Assembly: GCA_964640055.1 (NCBI GenBank)
Contig: CAZXFH010000017.1
Span: 1 to 62,174 of the forward strand
Length of the DNA stretch: 62,174 nucleotides
Direction: 5' to 3'
DNA from: CAZXFH01 sp964640055
GTDB lineage: Bacteria > Fidelibacterota > UBA2242 > JAFGTP01
A program made the position numbers and the translations under genes. The notes beneath the pieces are model-generated. The model was not told where the DNA came from and ran no database searches. It saw only the letters and a program-made list of their open reading frames with translations. Below, piece after piece: positions 1-9,928 of the stretch (position 1 is the stretch's first letter; the number at the start of each line of letters is the position of its first letter).

Positions 1-1319
1 TACCGAAAATCCGGTTCTGATAAGAGAAACTCTTTGAATTCCGCATAGTCGGGATTTGTTTTAAGGGCCAGTTTTTGACGGTCCATATGCGCCGCCAGAC
101 GGGCTGGCATTTCCACTCTTTTTCTGATAACACTCTCAACAATGGGCTTGAATTTAGCCGGATGTGCGGTTTCTATAAAAACCCCTTCCACCGGTCGTGA
201 GGCATGCTCATCCAGATAACTTCTTAATCCCAGACTGCCCACCGCTCCATGGGGATCGCAAACATAGCCATGGGCTTGAAAGACCCTCTCAATTTCCTGC
301 CGGGTCTGTTCATCATCAAAACTCCGGCCCCATAAATCCGCTATCAAATTTCTGTGTTCATGACCATATAATTCTAAAATACGCACAAAGTTACTCGGAT
401 CGCCCACATCCATGGCACTGGAAATGGTCTGTATTGAAGCATGCGTCCGGAACTCACCGCTGCGCAGATAGCGCGGGACCACATCGTTCACATTGGTGGC
501 CGCAATAAACTTGCTGACCGGTAACCCCATGTTTTTGGCCATCAAACCGGCGGTTAAATTGCCTAAGTTCCCGCTGGGCACGGATATAATGATCGGAAGT
601 TCAGACCGGGCGGCTAATTGACCATAGGTGCTGAAATAGTAAAATATCTGGGGCAGTAACCGGGCAATATTGATCGAATTGGCCGAACTGACCAGCAGCT
701 CTTGCCGGATCTCACTATCGGTCAGCGCAGTTTTGATCAGGCGCTGACAATCATCGAAATTGCCGGCTACCTCCAGAGCGGTAATGTTTTCTCCCAGGGT
801 AGCAATCTGTTTTTCCTGAATGGGGCTGATTTTATCAGCCGGATAAAGCACGATCACATTGATGCCGGGTATCCGGTAAAAGCCATTGGCTACGGCGCTG
901 CCGGTGTCCCCTGAGGTCGCCACCAGAATGTTCAGCTTCTGCTGGGCATCCCGCACAAAATAGGCCATCAAACGCGCCATGAAACGGGCTCCGAAATCCT
1001 TAAAGGCCAGTGTAGGCCCATGAAACAACTCCAAGGTATAAATGTGATCGGTGATCTTCACCAGGGGTACCTTAAAATTAAAGGCCTTTTCCACAATTAC
1101 GGACAGAACATCAACAGGAATATCATCCTTAAGTAATTGCTTGGCAATTTCCAGAGCCAATTCCGGAAAAGACCATTGCCGGCAGTGGTCGACAAAATCA
1201 TGGCTGAGATGAGGTAGCTCAACCGGCATAAAGAGCCCCTTATCGCAGGGCATTCCGCTTAATACCGCCTTTTTTAATGAAACTTGATAGTCTTTATCCT
1301 TGGTACTATAATAGCGCAT
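1..1319 (-). CDS. thrC: Threonine synthase (3' end at window edge)
   Basis: PLP-dependent enzyme that converts O-phosphohomoserine to L-threonine, the last step of the pathway, in the cytosol. I translated the minus strand from the ATG at 1319: the N-terminus has the threonine synthase layout (SGMPCDKGLFMPVE), the PLP lysine lies in PTLAFKDFG (about K107), followed by ATSGDTGSA and further on PSGNLGNL. About 439 codons are open to base 1. The last two bases read TA, so the stop may lie immediately outside the window; length is already normal for the family (430-440 aa). Third gene of a thrA-thrB-thrC operon, about 50 b after thrB. Identification is firm; only the exact 3' end is unseen. Confidence 0.95.
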   Translation of the reverse strand, partial: MRYYSTKDKDYQVSLKKAVLSGMPCDKGLFMPVELPHLSHDFVDHCRQWSFPELALEIAKQLLKDDIPVDVLSVIVEKAFNFKVPLVKITDHIYTLELFHGPTLAFKDFGARFMARLMAYFVRDAQQKLNILVATSGDTGSAVANGFYRIPGINVIVLYPADKISPIQEKQIATLGENITALEVAGNFDDCQRLIKTALTDSEIRQELLVSSANSINIARLLPQIFYYFSTYGQLAARSELPIIISVPSGNLGNLTAGLMAKNMGLPVSKFIAATNVNDVVPRYLRSGEFRTHASIQTISSAMDVGDPSNFVRILELYGHEHRNLIADLWGRSFDDEQTRQEIERVFQAHGYVCDPHGAVGSLGLRSYLDEHASRPVEGVFIETAHPAKFKPIVESVIRKRVEMPARLAAHMDRQKLALKTNPDYAEFKEFLLSEPDFR

Positions 1320-1370
1320 ATTTACTGTCCGTCGTTTATATCTAAAAATGAAAGGTTCAACAGGGCTAGG

Positions 1371-2303
1371 CTAGGCCTTTATCTGCGGACCCTGTTGGTT
1401 GATCTGGGAAATGTATACATCATTGGACAGGCCCACCTCATCACAGACTAATTGCATGGCCGCGCCCACCTTTTCAGCTGTTTTTTTTCCCCGGCAAAGG
1501 GCAAAAACAGAGGGACCGGAACCGGAAATACCGCTGCCCAGGGCACCGGCGGTCAGGGCGGCTTGTTTAAGCCGGTAAAAATGAGGAATTAGTTTAGAGC
1601 GGGCCGGTTCCGCAATAACATCCACCAGAGAGCGACTGATCAATCCGTAATCGGACCGGTACAATCCAGCCACTAAACCGGCGATATTGCCCCATTGCTG
1701 TACAGCCATGTTCAGATCTATCTGTCGGGGTAAAACAGAACGGGCCGCTTCGGTTCTTACCTGTAAATGGGGATATATCAAACTGCAACAGAGTTCCTCC
1801 GGCACGGGAAGAGTAATCACGTCCAAAGGGTTATAACTGTGAATCAGAATGATCCCGCCTAGCAGGGAGGGAATGATATTATCACCGTGTTCGGCACCGC
1901 AGGCAATCGATTCAGATTGCAGTGCAAACTTCAGCAAACTGTCCCGGTCAGCGATACCGTCGAACATCTCATTCAAACCGAACAGGGTGGCGGCCGCGCT
2001 GGCGGCACTGGATCCCAGGCCACTGCTCAGGGGCATTTTTTTATATAATTCAAGCTCCACCCCATAATCCAAAGCATATTTTTCTAAAAACAGGATCGCG
2101 GCTACTCCGGCCGTATTGGCTTCCGGTCTTAAAGGTAACTGACCCCGGTCACCGCTGATTTTGGTAATTTTCACCCCGGGAACATTGCGGATCCTTATGA
2201 TCACCTCATCACCGGGGGTCTGCAAGGCAAAGCCTAAAATATCGAATCCACAGGAAATATTGCCCACTGTGGCGGGTGCAAATACATGTATTTTCTTTTG
2301 CAT
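1371..2303 (-). CDS. thrB: Homoserine kinase
   Basis: GHMP-family kinase that phosphorylates L-homoserine with ATP to give the substrate of ThrC. The 310-aa product has the GHMP N-terminal strand (VFAPATVGNISCGFD), the glycine/serine-rich ATP loop PLSSGLGSSAASAA near residues 90-105 and the C-terminal GSGISGSGPSVFAL motif. Length is typical. The start is an ATG one base after the thrA stop, so translation is probably coupled to thrA. The three-gene order thrA-thrB-thrC matches the enterobacterial operon and many FCB genomes. Confidence 0.96.
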   Translation of the reverse strand: MQKKIHVFAPATVGNISCGFDILGFALQTPGDEVIIRIRNVPGVKITKISGDRGQLPLRPEANTAGVAAILFLEKYALDYGVELELYKKMPLSSGLGSSAASAAATLFGLNEMFDGIADRDSLLKFALQSESIACGAEHGDNIIPSLLGGIILIHSYNPLDVITLPVPEELCCSLIYPHLQVRTEAARSVLPRQIDLNMAVQQWGNIAGLVAGLYRSDYGLISRSLVDVIAEPARSKLIPHFYRLKQAALTAGALGSGISGSGPSVFALCRGKKTAEKVGAAMQLVCDEVGLSNDVYISQINQQGPQIKA

Positions 2304-2304
2304 C

Positions 2305-4773
2305 TTAGAAGGACCTCTTTTTGATTACAGCCGTCGCGATTTTAAATATATCCGCCATAACTCCGGCTGCGGTAACCTCTGCCCCTGCGCCTGCACCCCG
2401 GATGACAAGGGGCGTATCCTGATAGCGGGAAGTGGTAAAAGCCACAATATTATCACTGCTCTTCAAATTATAAAAGGGGTGGTCGGCATCCACCTGTTTC
2501 AGAACAACCCGGGCTTCTCCCTTTTCATAAATGGCGATATAACGTAAAATACTATCCCGTTCTTCAGCCCTCTTTTTCAATTTTTCAAAATTCTTATCCT
2601 GTTTGCTCAACACCTGGAAAAAGTGTTCCACACCAGCGCTTGTCTGACATTCGTCCGGTAATAATTGATCCACCTGAATATCTTCCAATTCAATTTTTTC
2701 ACCAATCTCACGCACCAGTATGAGCAACTTACGCGCCACATCCAACCCACTCAGGTCTGTGCGGGGATCAGGTTCAGTATATCCTTTCCGCATGGCCTCA
2801 GCAACAATCTCGCTGAACTTACGTTCACCGTGGAAGGAATTGAATATATAGCTGAGCGTTCCCGAAAGCACGGCTTCTATTTTAATAATCCGGTCACCGG
2901 ATTGCATCAGATCCCGTAAGGTGCTGATAATCGGCAGGCCGGCCCCCACATTGGTTTCATATAGAAAATGAACTTTATATTCCCGGGCGATCTGATGCAA
3001 TTCCCGATAAAAAGCATCGGCGCCTGTGGTGGCGTGCTTGTTGGCCGCGACCAGGGAGGTCCCGGTCTTCATTATCCGGGGACAATCATTACTGAATTCC
3101 GCACTGGCCGTACAATCCACGACCACGCTATTATTCAGATTCAGGGACTCGATATGCTTGATCAACTGACCGGTATCGGTTTTCAGGGAACTTTGCGCCA
3201 GATTTTCCCACCAATTGTCTAATCCTATCCCTTCCGGGTCAATCAACATCCGGCGGCTATTGGCCAGGCCGACCACCCGCAATTCCAATTGCTCCTCTGC
3301 CAAAAGGGCATGATAATTATCCTGGATCTGCTTGATCAGAGCCGCTCCGATACGCCCCACTCCCATGATAAACAGGGACATCACCGACCGTTGGGCAAAA
3401 AAAGCTTCATGCACGGTTTTCAGTGCTCTGACCTCATCATTCCGCGCAACCACTACCGAAATATTCAATTCCGAAGATCCCTGAGCAATGGCCACTACAT
3501 TGATGGCCTTTTCACCCAAAGCATTAAATAAGCGTCCTGAGATACCGGGCTTGTGTCGCATGTGTTCCCCGACAATGGCAATGATTGAGAGCTCTTTTTC
3601 AATCACGACCCGATCCACCATGTGAACTTTGATTTCAAGTGCAAATTCCTTTTCAATACGGGTTTTGGCTAATTCGGCATTCTCCGGACTGACCGCCACA
3701 CAAATAGAATGTTCAGAGGAGGCCTGACTGATCAAGATTACATTGATACTGGCCCGGGCCAGGGTACTGAAAAGCCGGGAAGAAATACCGGTTACCCCCA
3801 CCATGCCACTCCCTTTGATGGTGAGCAGAGCAATATTATCAATAGAGGTGATTCCTTTGGCATAGGAGCCGCTTGGTTGTGGTTTTTTCCGGATAAGGGT
3901 ACCTTTAAAATCCGGCTGAAAGGTATTCAGAATACGAACTGGAATAGTGCGCTCAAGCACCGGTTGAATAGTCGGGGGATGGATAATGCGCGCTCCGAAA
4001 TGAGACAGTTCCATGGCCTCCTCATAGCTGAGCGCCGCCAGGGAAAAGGCGTCCGGTACCTTACGCGGATCAGCGCTCATCACCCCATTGACATCGGTCC
4101 AGATCTGCACTTCTTGGGCCTGCAAAGCGGCGCCAAAGATAGAGGCACTTAGATCCGAGCCACCCCGTCCGAGAGTAGTGGTGATGCCCTTTTCGGTGGC
4201 GGCGATAAAGCCGGTAATAATCTTCAATCCGGAATTTTCTTTCCAAAATCCCTTAATCTTCTCAGCAGATTCTTGAAAATTTATGGTGGCCCGCCCGAAT
4301 TCCTCATTGGTGACCAATAAGACCCGCGCATCCATATAATCGGATCTAAGACCGATTGTGCAGGCGTATTCATTAATAGTAAAGGCCGATAACCGTTCCC
4401 CGAAACTCATAATCAGATCGACCGACCGCGGGGTTAATTCTCTGAGCAGGAAAATGCCATGACTGACTTCTTCCAGTTCCCGGAAGACCTGTTCTAAATA
4501 TTTATTCTGCTTTGCCCTCTGCTGGGTGGGGATAAGCGCCGCCGCAAACTGCTTATTCTTATCTTTGATATCCTGTAGCAGATAACCGTATTTTTTGTCA
4601 CCCCGGGCTGCCAAATCTGCCAGCTGGATCAACTGGTCGGTTACGCCGGCAAAGGCCGAAACAACTATCAACAATTCTCGGTCATGTTGTTGCTGTTGCT
4701 TTATAATCTCTACAACCTGGCGGATATTTTCCGGTGATCCTACAGAAGTGCCGCCAAATTTTAAAACTTTCAT
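2305..4773 (-). CDS. thrA: Bifunctional aspartokinase / homoserine dehydrogenase
   Basis: Fused enzyme catalysing the first and third steps from aspartate to homoserine. The 822-aa protein is close to E. coli ThrA (820 aa). The kinase starts with KFGGTSVG (residues 5-12) and includes GRGGSDLSA; tandem ACT-type regulatory repeats follow at about 315-460; the dehydrogenase begins near 470 with MGVGRIGAAL and contains the NKHAT and YETNVGAGLPII stretches. ACT domains imply feedback control, by threonine in known homologues. First gene of the thr operon, divergent from carA across 285 b. I looked for a threonine-rich leader peptide upstream and found none, so attenuation as in E. coli is not supported. 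Confidence 0.96.
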   Translation of the reverse strand: MKVLKFGGTSVGSPENIRQVVEIIKQQQQHDRELLIVVSAFAGVTDQLIQLADLAARGDKKYGYLLQDIKDKNKQFAAALIPTQQRAKQNKYLEQVFRELEEVSHGIFLLRELTPRSVDLIMSFGERLSAFTINEYACTIGLRSDYMDARVLLVTNEEFGRATINFQESAEKIKGFWKENSGLKIITGFIAATEKGITTTLGRGGSDLSASIFGAALQAQEVQIWTDVNGVMSADPRKVPDAFSLAALSYEEAMELSHFGARIIHPPTIQPVLERTIPVRILNTFQPDFKGTLIRKKPQPSGSYAKGITSIDNIALLTIKGSGMVGVTGISSRLFSTLARASINVILISQASSEHSICVAVSPENAELAKTRIEKEFALEIKVHMVDRVVIEKELSIIAIVGEHMRHKPGISGRLFNALGEKAINVVAIAQGSSELNISVVVARNDEVRALKTVHEAFFAQRSVMSLFIMGVGRIGAALIKQIQDNYHALLAEEQLELRVVGLANSRRMLIDPEGIGLDNWWENLAQSSLKTDTGQLIKHIESLNLNNSVVVDCTASAEFSNDCPRIMKTGTSLVAANKHATTGADAFYRELHQIAREYKVHFLYETNVGAGLPIISTLRDLMQSGDRIIKIEAVLSGTLSYIFNSFHGERKFSEIVAEAMRKGYTEPDPRTDLSGLDVARKLLILVREIGEKIELEDIQVDQLLPDECQTSAGVEHFFQVLSKQDKNFEKLKKRAEERDSILRYIAIYEKGEARVVLKQVDADHPFYNLKSSDNIVAFTTSRYQDTPLVIRGAGAGAEVTAAGVMADIFKIATAVIKKRSF

Positions 4774-5058
4774 GGGTTCTTTCTCGTTATTTCCGGTACA
4801 AATTTTATCTGATCTTTAGCAGAATTGGATACTCCGGTAATCCAGTTCACCGTAGGGGTAAATTTCCGGGATTTATTGCCGAGATGCAACAGATTTTACC
4901 CTGAGAAATTAATTTTTTATTTTACGAGAAACTTTCATTCATTTTTAAGTAAAATTTTATATATTATGCAGGCAATTCTTGATCAGAAGTGAAATTTACT
5001 GCACCGGATCACATTACCCGTTCAACCTTAACATGAAAAACACAATTGTAGACGATCC

Positions 5059-6141
5059 ATGACAAACAAAAAACAACCGATCAAGGCCCATCTAATCCTG
5101 GAAGACGGTCATATTTTCCAAGGAACCTCTTTCGGTTACCCCGCTTCTGTCTCCGGTGAAGTGGTTTTTAATACCGGCATGACCGGTTATCCTGAAAGTC
5201 TGACTGATCCCTCTTACTATGGTCAGATCCTCTGCTTTACCTACCCACTGATCGGTAATTATGGAATACCCCGGAATAAACAGCGCCAACAGCTGGGCGA
5301 CAGTTTTGAATCGGATCACATCCAGGTCAAAGGACTGGTGGTATCAGACTATTCCGATAAATACAGCCACTGGAAAGCGCAACACTCTTTGGGCAAGTGG
5401 CTGAGCTCCCAGAAGATCAGTGCGATCCGCGAAATCGACGTGCGCTCACTGACTCAGATTCTGCGGGAACAGGGAACCATGCTGGGCAAAATCGTGATCG
5501 GTAAAAGTATCGACTGGTTTGATCCGGCCAAATATAATCTGGTTTCCCGCGTGAGCATTAAGAAGTCCCGGACCTACGGACAGGGGAAAACCCGTATTGC
5601 TCTTCTGGATTGCGGCTGCAAACATAATATTTTGCGAAGTTTACTCAAGAGAGAAGTCGAAGTGCTGCGTCTTGCCTGGGATGCTGATGTGAGCCAATAC
5701 GATTTCAGTGGTCTGCTGATCTCCAACGGTCCCGGTGACCCGTCAAATTATCCGGAGCCGCTCCAAGCCGCCCGGTATGCCTTTGATAATAATATTCCCA
5801 CCATGGGAATTTGTCTGGGCCACCAGCTCATGGCCCTGGCCATCGGTGCCCAAACCTTTAAATTAAAATATGGCCACCGCAGTCAAAACCAACCGGTCAT
5901 TGATCTCCGCAATCAGAAAAGTTATATCACTTCACAAAATCATGGGTATGCAGTCGATGCGCAAACCCTGGACAAGGAGTGGCATCCCTGGTTTACCAAT
6001 TTGAATGATAAGACCAATGAAGGTATGCGGCACGACTCCGGCCGCTTTTTCAGTGTTCAGTTCCATCCGGAAGCTGCTCCGGGACCGATGGACACCGGAT
6101 TTCTGTTCGATGAATTCTTAACAATAATAAACCAATCATAA
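5059..6141 (+). CDS. carA: Carbamoyl-phosphate synthase small (glutaminase) subunit
   Basis: Hydrolyses glutamine and passes ammonia to CarB for carbamoyl phosphate synthesis (pyrimidine and arginine pathways). The 360-aa protein has the CarA-specific N-terminal domain (DGHIFQGTSFGYP) and a class I amidotransferase domain with the nucleophile Cys252 in MGICLGHQL and the His/Glu pair in FHPEA near the C-terminus. The stop is five bases before carB, so the pair is an operon. No strong Shine-Dalgarno precedes the ATG; the leader is AT-rich with no clear -35/-10 pair and no recognisable pyrimidine attenuator. Confidence 0.96.
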   Translation: MTNKKQPIKAHLILEDGHIFQGTSFGYPASVSGEVVFNTGMTGYPESLTDPSYYGQILCFTYPLIGNYGIPRNKQRQQLGDSFESDHIQVKGLVVSDYSDKYSHWKAQHSLGKWLSSQKISAIREIDVRSLTQILREQGTMLGKIVIGKSIDWFDPAKYNLVSRVSIKKSRTYGQGKTRIALLDCGCKHNILRSLLKREVEVLRLAWDADVSQYDFSGLLISNGPGDPSNYPEPLQAARYAFDNNIPTMGICLGHQLMALAIGAQTFKLKYGHRSQNQPVIDLRNQKSYITSQNHGYAVDAQTLDKEWHPWFTNLNDKTNEGMRHDSGRFFSVQFHPEAAPGPMDTGFLFDEFLTIINQS

Positions 6142-6145
6142 TATA

Positions 6146-9100
6146 ATGGATAAAGCAATAAAAAAAGTGTTAATCCTGGGCAGTGCCGCGCTGAAGATTG
6201 GCGAAGCCGGTGAGTTTGATTATTCCGGCAGTCAGGCCATCAAAGCCCTGAAAGAAGAAAAGCTCCATACCATATTGGTTAATCCCAACATTGCCACCAT
6301 TCAAACCTCAGAACACTTAGCCGATGAGGTTTACTTTCTGCCGGTGAATGCTGAATTTGTGGAAAAAGTTATCCAGCGGACCCGCCCGGACGGTATCCTT
6401 TTGGGCTTCGGAGGACAGACCGCTTTGAATACCGGGATTGAACTGGAACGCCGGAGCATCCTGGAAAAATACCAGGTGAAAGTACTGGGTACCCCTTTAA
6501 AGGCCATTAAAGATACCGAGGATCGTCAGTATTTTATCGATAAATTAAACCAGATCAATATCAAGACAGCCCGCAGTCAGGTGGCTAATAATTTAGCGGA
6601 AGCCCGCCGGATCGGTAAGACCTTTGGCTATCCGGTAATGATCCGCGTCGCCTATGCCCTGGGCGGACTGGGCTCCGGAATTTGCCGGGACGATGAAGAA
6701 TTGCTCGAGCAAGCCCGGAAGGCCTTCTCCTATGCCCCCCAGATACTGATTGAGGAATATTTGACGGGCTGGAAAGAGATCGAATATGAGGTCATGTGCG
6801 ATACCCATGGTAATTGTATCACGATCTGTAACATGGAAAACTTGGATCCCATGGGCATCCATACCGGCGAGAGCATTGTGGTCGCTCCCAGCCAGACCCT
6901 TTCCAACACTGACTATCACCACCTGCGTGAAATTGCGATCAAGGTTATCCGACATCTGAACATAATCGGGGAGTGTAATATCCAGTATGCCTATCATCCG
7001 GCTTCCGAAGATTACCGGGTGATCGAGGTTAATGCCCGCCTCTCGCGCAGCTCAGCCCTGGCCTCCAAGGCGACCGGCTACCCCATCGCCTTTATTGCCG
7101 CCAAATTATCCCTGGGATATCAACTCCATGAGTTACCCAATACTGTCACCAAAACCACCACGGCATTTTTTGAACCGGCTCTGGACTATGTGGTGGTAAA
7201 AATCCCCCGCTGGGATCTTAAAAAGTTCAAAAAAGTCTCTCACCGCATCGGGTCCGGTATGAAATCCGTGGGTGAAATCATGGCCATCGGCCGGAAATTT
7301 GAGGAAGCCCTGCAGAAAGGCCTGCGCATGCTGGAAACCGGTGCCGAAGGATTGGTCGGAAACACCTGCTTTCAATTTGACGACCTGCAGACAGAATTAT
7401 CCCAACCGACCGACGAACGTATCTTTGCCATTGCGGCCGCCTTTAAACAAAATTTCTCAGTGGACCGTATCTATGAGTTGACCCATATCAATAAATGGTT
7501 CCTACATAAAATCAAAAAGATCGTGCAGATCGAGAAGGAATTACTGAGCCGTAAAACGAAACTGATCGATCCCAAATTATTACTGAAAGCCAAACAGGCC
7601 GGCTTTTCCGATCGACAAATTGCCACTATACTGGACAAAAAAGTCACAGAGATCAGCAATCAAAGAAAGAAACTGAATCTGCGTCCCTATATCCGGCAGA
7701 TCGATACCCTGGCGGCTGAATATCCGGCCATGACTAACTATCTTTACCTGACTTATAATAGCGAAACAGACGATGTGGAACGGATTACCGGCAATGCCGT
7801 CATGATCCTGGGATCCGGTGCCTATCGCATCGGCAGTTCGGTTGAATTCGACTGGAGTTGTGTGAATACCGGGCAGACCCTGCGAGCCCTGGGTTATCGC
7901 ACCATCATGTTAAACTACAATCCGGAAACTGTCAGTACCGACTATGATGAATTTGACTATCTGATCTTTGACGAGATCAGCGATGAGAATGTGATTGAAA
8001 TCTTTAAAATAATGGCTCCCTTGGGCGTAATTATCTCGATGGGAGGCCAAATTCCCAATAACCTGGCCATGAAACTCCATCAGGCCGGGGTGCGAATTTT
8101 CGGAACCTCTCCGGAAAATATCGATCGGGCGGAAAACCGGCGCAAATTTTCCGACCTTTTGGATCAATTGGGAATTGATCAACCCATCTGGAAGGAGCTG
8201 ACTTCCATTGCAGAAGCCAAAGCTTTCAGCCACAAGCATGATTATCCGGTCCTGATTCGGCCCTCCTATGTCTTAAGCGGAGCGGCTATGGCAGTCGCCT
8301 CCAATGACAAGGAGCTGGAGCACTATCTGGATAAGGCGGTTACCATTTCACCGGAATATCCTACGGTGATCAGTAAATATCTGGAAAACGCCAAAGAAAT
8401 CGAAATGGATGCGGTGGCGCAACAGGGCCAGATCGTCACCTATGCGATCTGCGAACATGTGGAAAATGCCGGTGTCCATTCCGGGGATGCCACACTGGTT
8501 CTGCCACCCCAACGTACCTATCTGGAAACCATTCGTCAGATCCGCATAATCAGTAAAAAAATCGCCCGTGCCCTGCAGATCAACGGTCCTTTCAATATTC
8601 AATTCATAGCAAAAAACAATACCGTTAAAGTCATCGAATGTAATCTGCGGGCGTCCCGTAGTTTTCCCTTTGTTTCCAAGGTCCTGCGGCACAATTTCAT
8701 TGAGACCGCCACCAAGATCATCATGCATGTTCCTGCCGCAGAAAAAGAGAATTCCCTCTTTGAATTGAATTATGTGGGGGTTAAAGCACCGCAATTCTCC
8801 TTCACCCGCTTGCGGGGCGCCGATCCAACGCTGGGGGTGGAAATGGCGTCCACCGGAGAAGTCGCTTGTCTGGGAGAAGATTTTGATGAAGCCTTTTTAA
8901 AAGCGCTGTTCTCTGTGGGCTATTACCATGATATCAAACGGGTCCTGCTCTCCACAGGTCCTTTTGAATCCAAAGTGGAATTACTGGACAGCGTTAAGCA
9001 ACTGCAGAAAATGGGGATAGAATTTTATGCCACCGCAGGCACAGCCAAATTCCTGCAGCAACATGATATCCCGGCAACACCACTACATTGGCCCCTGGAT

Positions 9101-9337
9101 CAGAAATCCCCCAATTGCATCGAATATATTCAGGAAGGCAAGATTGATCTGGTGGTCAATATCCCCAAAAATTATCAAACTGATGAAATTACCAACGGCT
9201 ACCTGATCCGGCGGGCAACCGTGGATTACAAGGTCATGCTGATCACTAACCGCCAAATCGCCATGCGCTTTGTCGAAGCCCTTTCGCGCAAGCTAATCAG
9301 CGACCTTACCATCCGTAGCTGGCATGAATATCAGTAA
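6146..9337 (+). CDS. carB: Carbamoyl-phosphate synthase large subunit
   Basis: Makes carbamoyl phosphate from bicarbonate, ATP and the ammonia delivered by CarA. The 1063-aa chain has the duplicated ATP-grasp layout: first synthetase half to about 400, oligomerisation domain about 400-550, second ATP-grasp half to about 930, and a C-terminal MGS-like allosteric domain (STGPFESKVE, YATAGTAKFLQQ). The first ATP-grasp reads RVAYALGGLGSG, a form closer to the CAD/CPS-II style than to the proteobacterial RPAFTLGG style. Single complete gene, starting five bases after carA. It converges on the archaemetzincin gene with only 20 b between them and no visible terminator. Confidence 0.97.
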   Translation: MDKAIKKVLILGSAALKIGEAGEFDYSGSQAIKALKEEKLHTILVNPNIATIQTSEHLADEVYFLPVNAEFVEKVIQRTRPDGILLGFGGQTALNTGIELERRSILEKYQVKVLGTPLKAIKDTEDRQYFIDKLNQINIKTARSQVANNLAEARRIGKTFGYPVMIRVAYALGGLGSGICRDDEELLEQARKAFSYAPQILIEEYLTGWKEIEYEVMCDTHGNCITICNMENLDPMGIHTGESIVVAPSQTLSNTDYHHLREIAIKVIRHLNIIGECNIQYAYHPASEDYRVIEVNARLSRSSALASKATGYPIAFIAAKLSLGYQLHELPNTVTKTTTAFFEPALDYVVVKIPRWDLKKFKKVSHRIGSGMKSVGEIMAIGRKFEEALQKGLRMLETGAEGLVGNTCFQFDDLQTELSQPTDERIFAIAAAFKQNFSVDRIYELTHINKWFLHKIKKIVQIEKELLSRKTKLIDPKLLLKAKQAGFSDRQIATILDKKVTEISNQRKKLNLRPYIRQIDTLAAEYPAMTNYLYLTYNSETDDVERITGNAVMILGSGAYRIGSSVEFDWSCVNTGQTLRALGYRTIMLNYNPETVSTDYDEFDYLIFDEISDENVIEIFKIMAPLGVIISMGGQIPNNLAMKLHQAGVRIFGTSPENIDRAENRRKFSDLLDQLGIDQPIWKELTSIAEAKAFSHKHDYPVLIRPSYVLSGAAMAVASNDKELEHYLDKAVTISPEYPTVISKYLENAKEIEMDAVAQQGQIVTYAICEHVENAGVHSGDATLVLPPQRTYLETIRQIRIISKKIARALQINGPFNIQFIAKNNTVKVIECNLRASRSFPFVSKVLRHNFIETATKIIMHVPAAEKENSLFELNYVGVKAPQFSFTRLRGADPTLGVEMASTGEVACLGEDFDEAFLKALFSVGYYHDIKRVLLSTGPFESKVELLDSVKQLQKMGIEFYATAGTAKFLQQHDIPATPLHWPLDQKSPNCIEYIQEGKIDLVVNIPKNYQTDEITNGYLIRRATVDYKVMLITNRQIAMRFVEALSRKLISDLTIRSWHEYQ

Positions 9338-9357
9338 TCCAGACGGTCACGAATCCA

Positions 9358-9882
9358 TTAAAATTTTCCTATCCGCAATTTACAGCGTGGACAAAAGTCA
9401 TGGCTCTTGTTGTCAGTGTCGCTCAGACTGTTGGAGAAATACATCACACAACTCGGATGATGGCAATGTCCCAATCCCAATACATGGCCGACCTCATGCA
9501 CGCATTCTTTCAGGCAGCGTTTGACAAACAAGGGAGGATTTGCTTCTGAGCCGTAATAACTCTGCCGTAAGCGGGGCAAAGCGACAATCGCAATACCATT
9601 GAGCAAATCGGCTTGCCCAAAGACAAAATTGAGCTGTGACGCATAAAGATCCCGGTCTATCAGGGCCAATAGAATTGTATCCCGGCCAACATCTTGTTGT
9701 TTTAAATCAATGAGTATTTTTGTGGCCTGGTATTGTTTGCGCTGCATGTCAAAGGCGGTTTCCGGGATGGGTCGGTTGGGCAGGACATATGTTTCACAGA
9801 CAAATATTTCAGCCAAATGTTGACTGATACCCGTCAATAAAGTCGTTTCTATTTTCCCGATTGGACAAAGTTTTATCTGCAT
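9358..9882 (-). CDS. amzA: Archaemetzincin family zinc metalloprotease
   Basis: Putative zinc protease of the archaemetzincin (AMZ) family; substrates are unknown in bacteria. The C-terminal part carries the signature HEVGHVLGLGHC, then CVM, then a CPRC pair about 16 residues later, matching the family pattern of an HExxH zinc site plus a four-cysteine second zinc site. I start it at the ATG at 9882 (MQIKLCPIG) because the family begins directly with this strand, giving 174 aa; an in-frame GTG at 9915 would add 11 residues. No signal peptide, so probably cytosolic. Last gene of a minus-strand group after kptA and sixA. The family is common in archaea and patchy in bacteria, so horizontal origin is possible. 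Confidence 0.88.
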   Translation of the reverse strand: MQIKLCPIGKIETTLLTGISQHLAEIFVCETYVLPNRPIPETAFDMQRKQYQATKILIDLKQQDVGRDTILLALIDRDLYASQLNFVFGQADLLNGIAIVALPRLRQSYYGSEANPPLFVKRCLKECVHEVGHVLGLGHCHHPSCVMYFSNSLSDTDNKSHDFCPRCKLRIGKF

Positions 9883-9928
9883 ACTATCAATGCAATCATG
9901 CAGAGTCAGTATCACCTTAAGTTATTAA

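Noticed and set aside
4774..5058. Threonine attenuator or pyrimidine-responsive leader between thrA and carA
   Set aside because: No Thr/Ile-rich leader peptide, no hairpin with T run, and no clear UTP-type element were seen.
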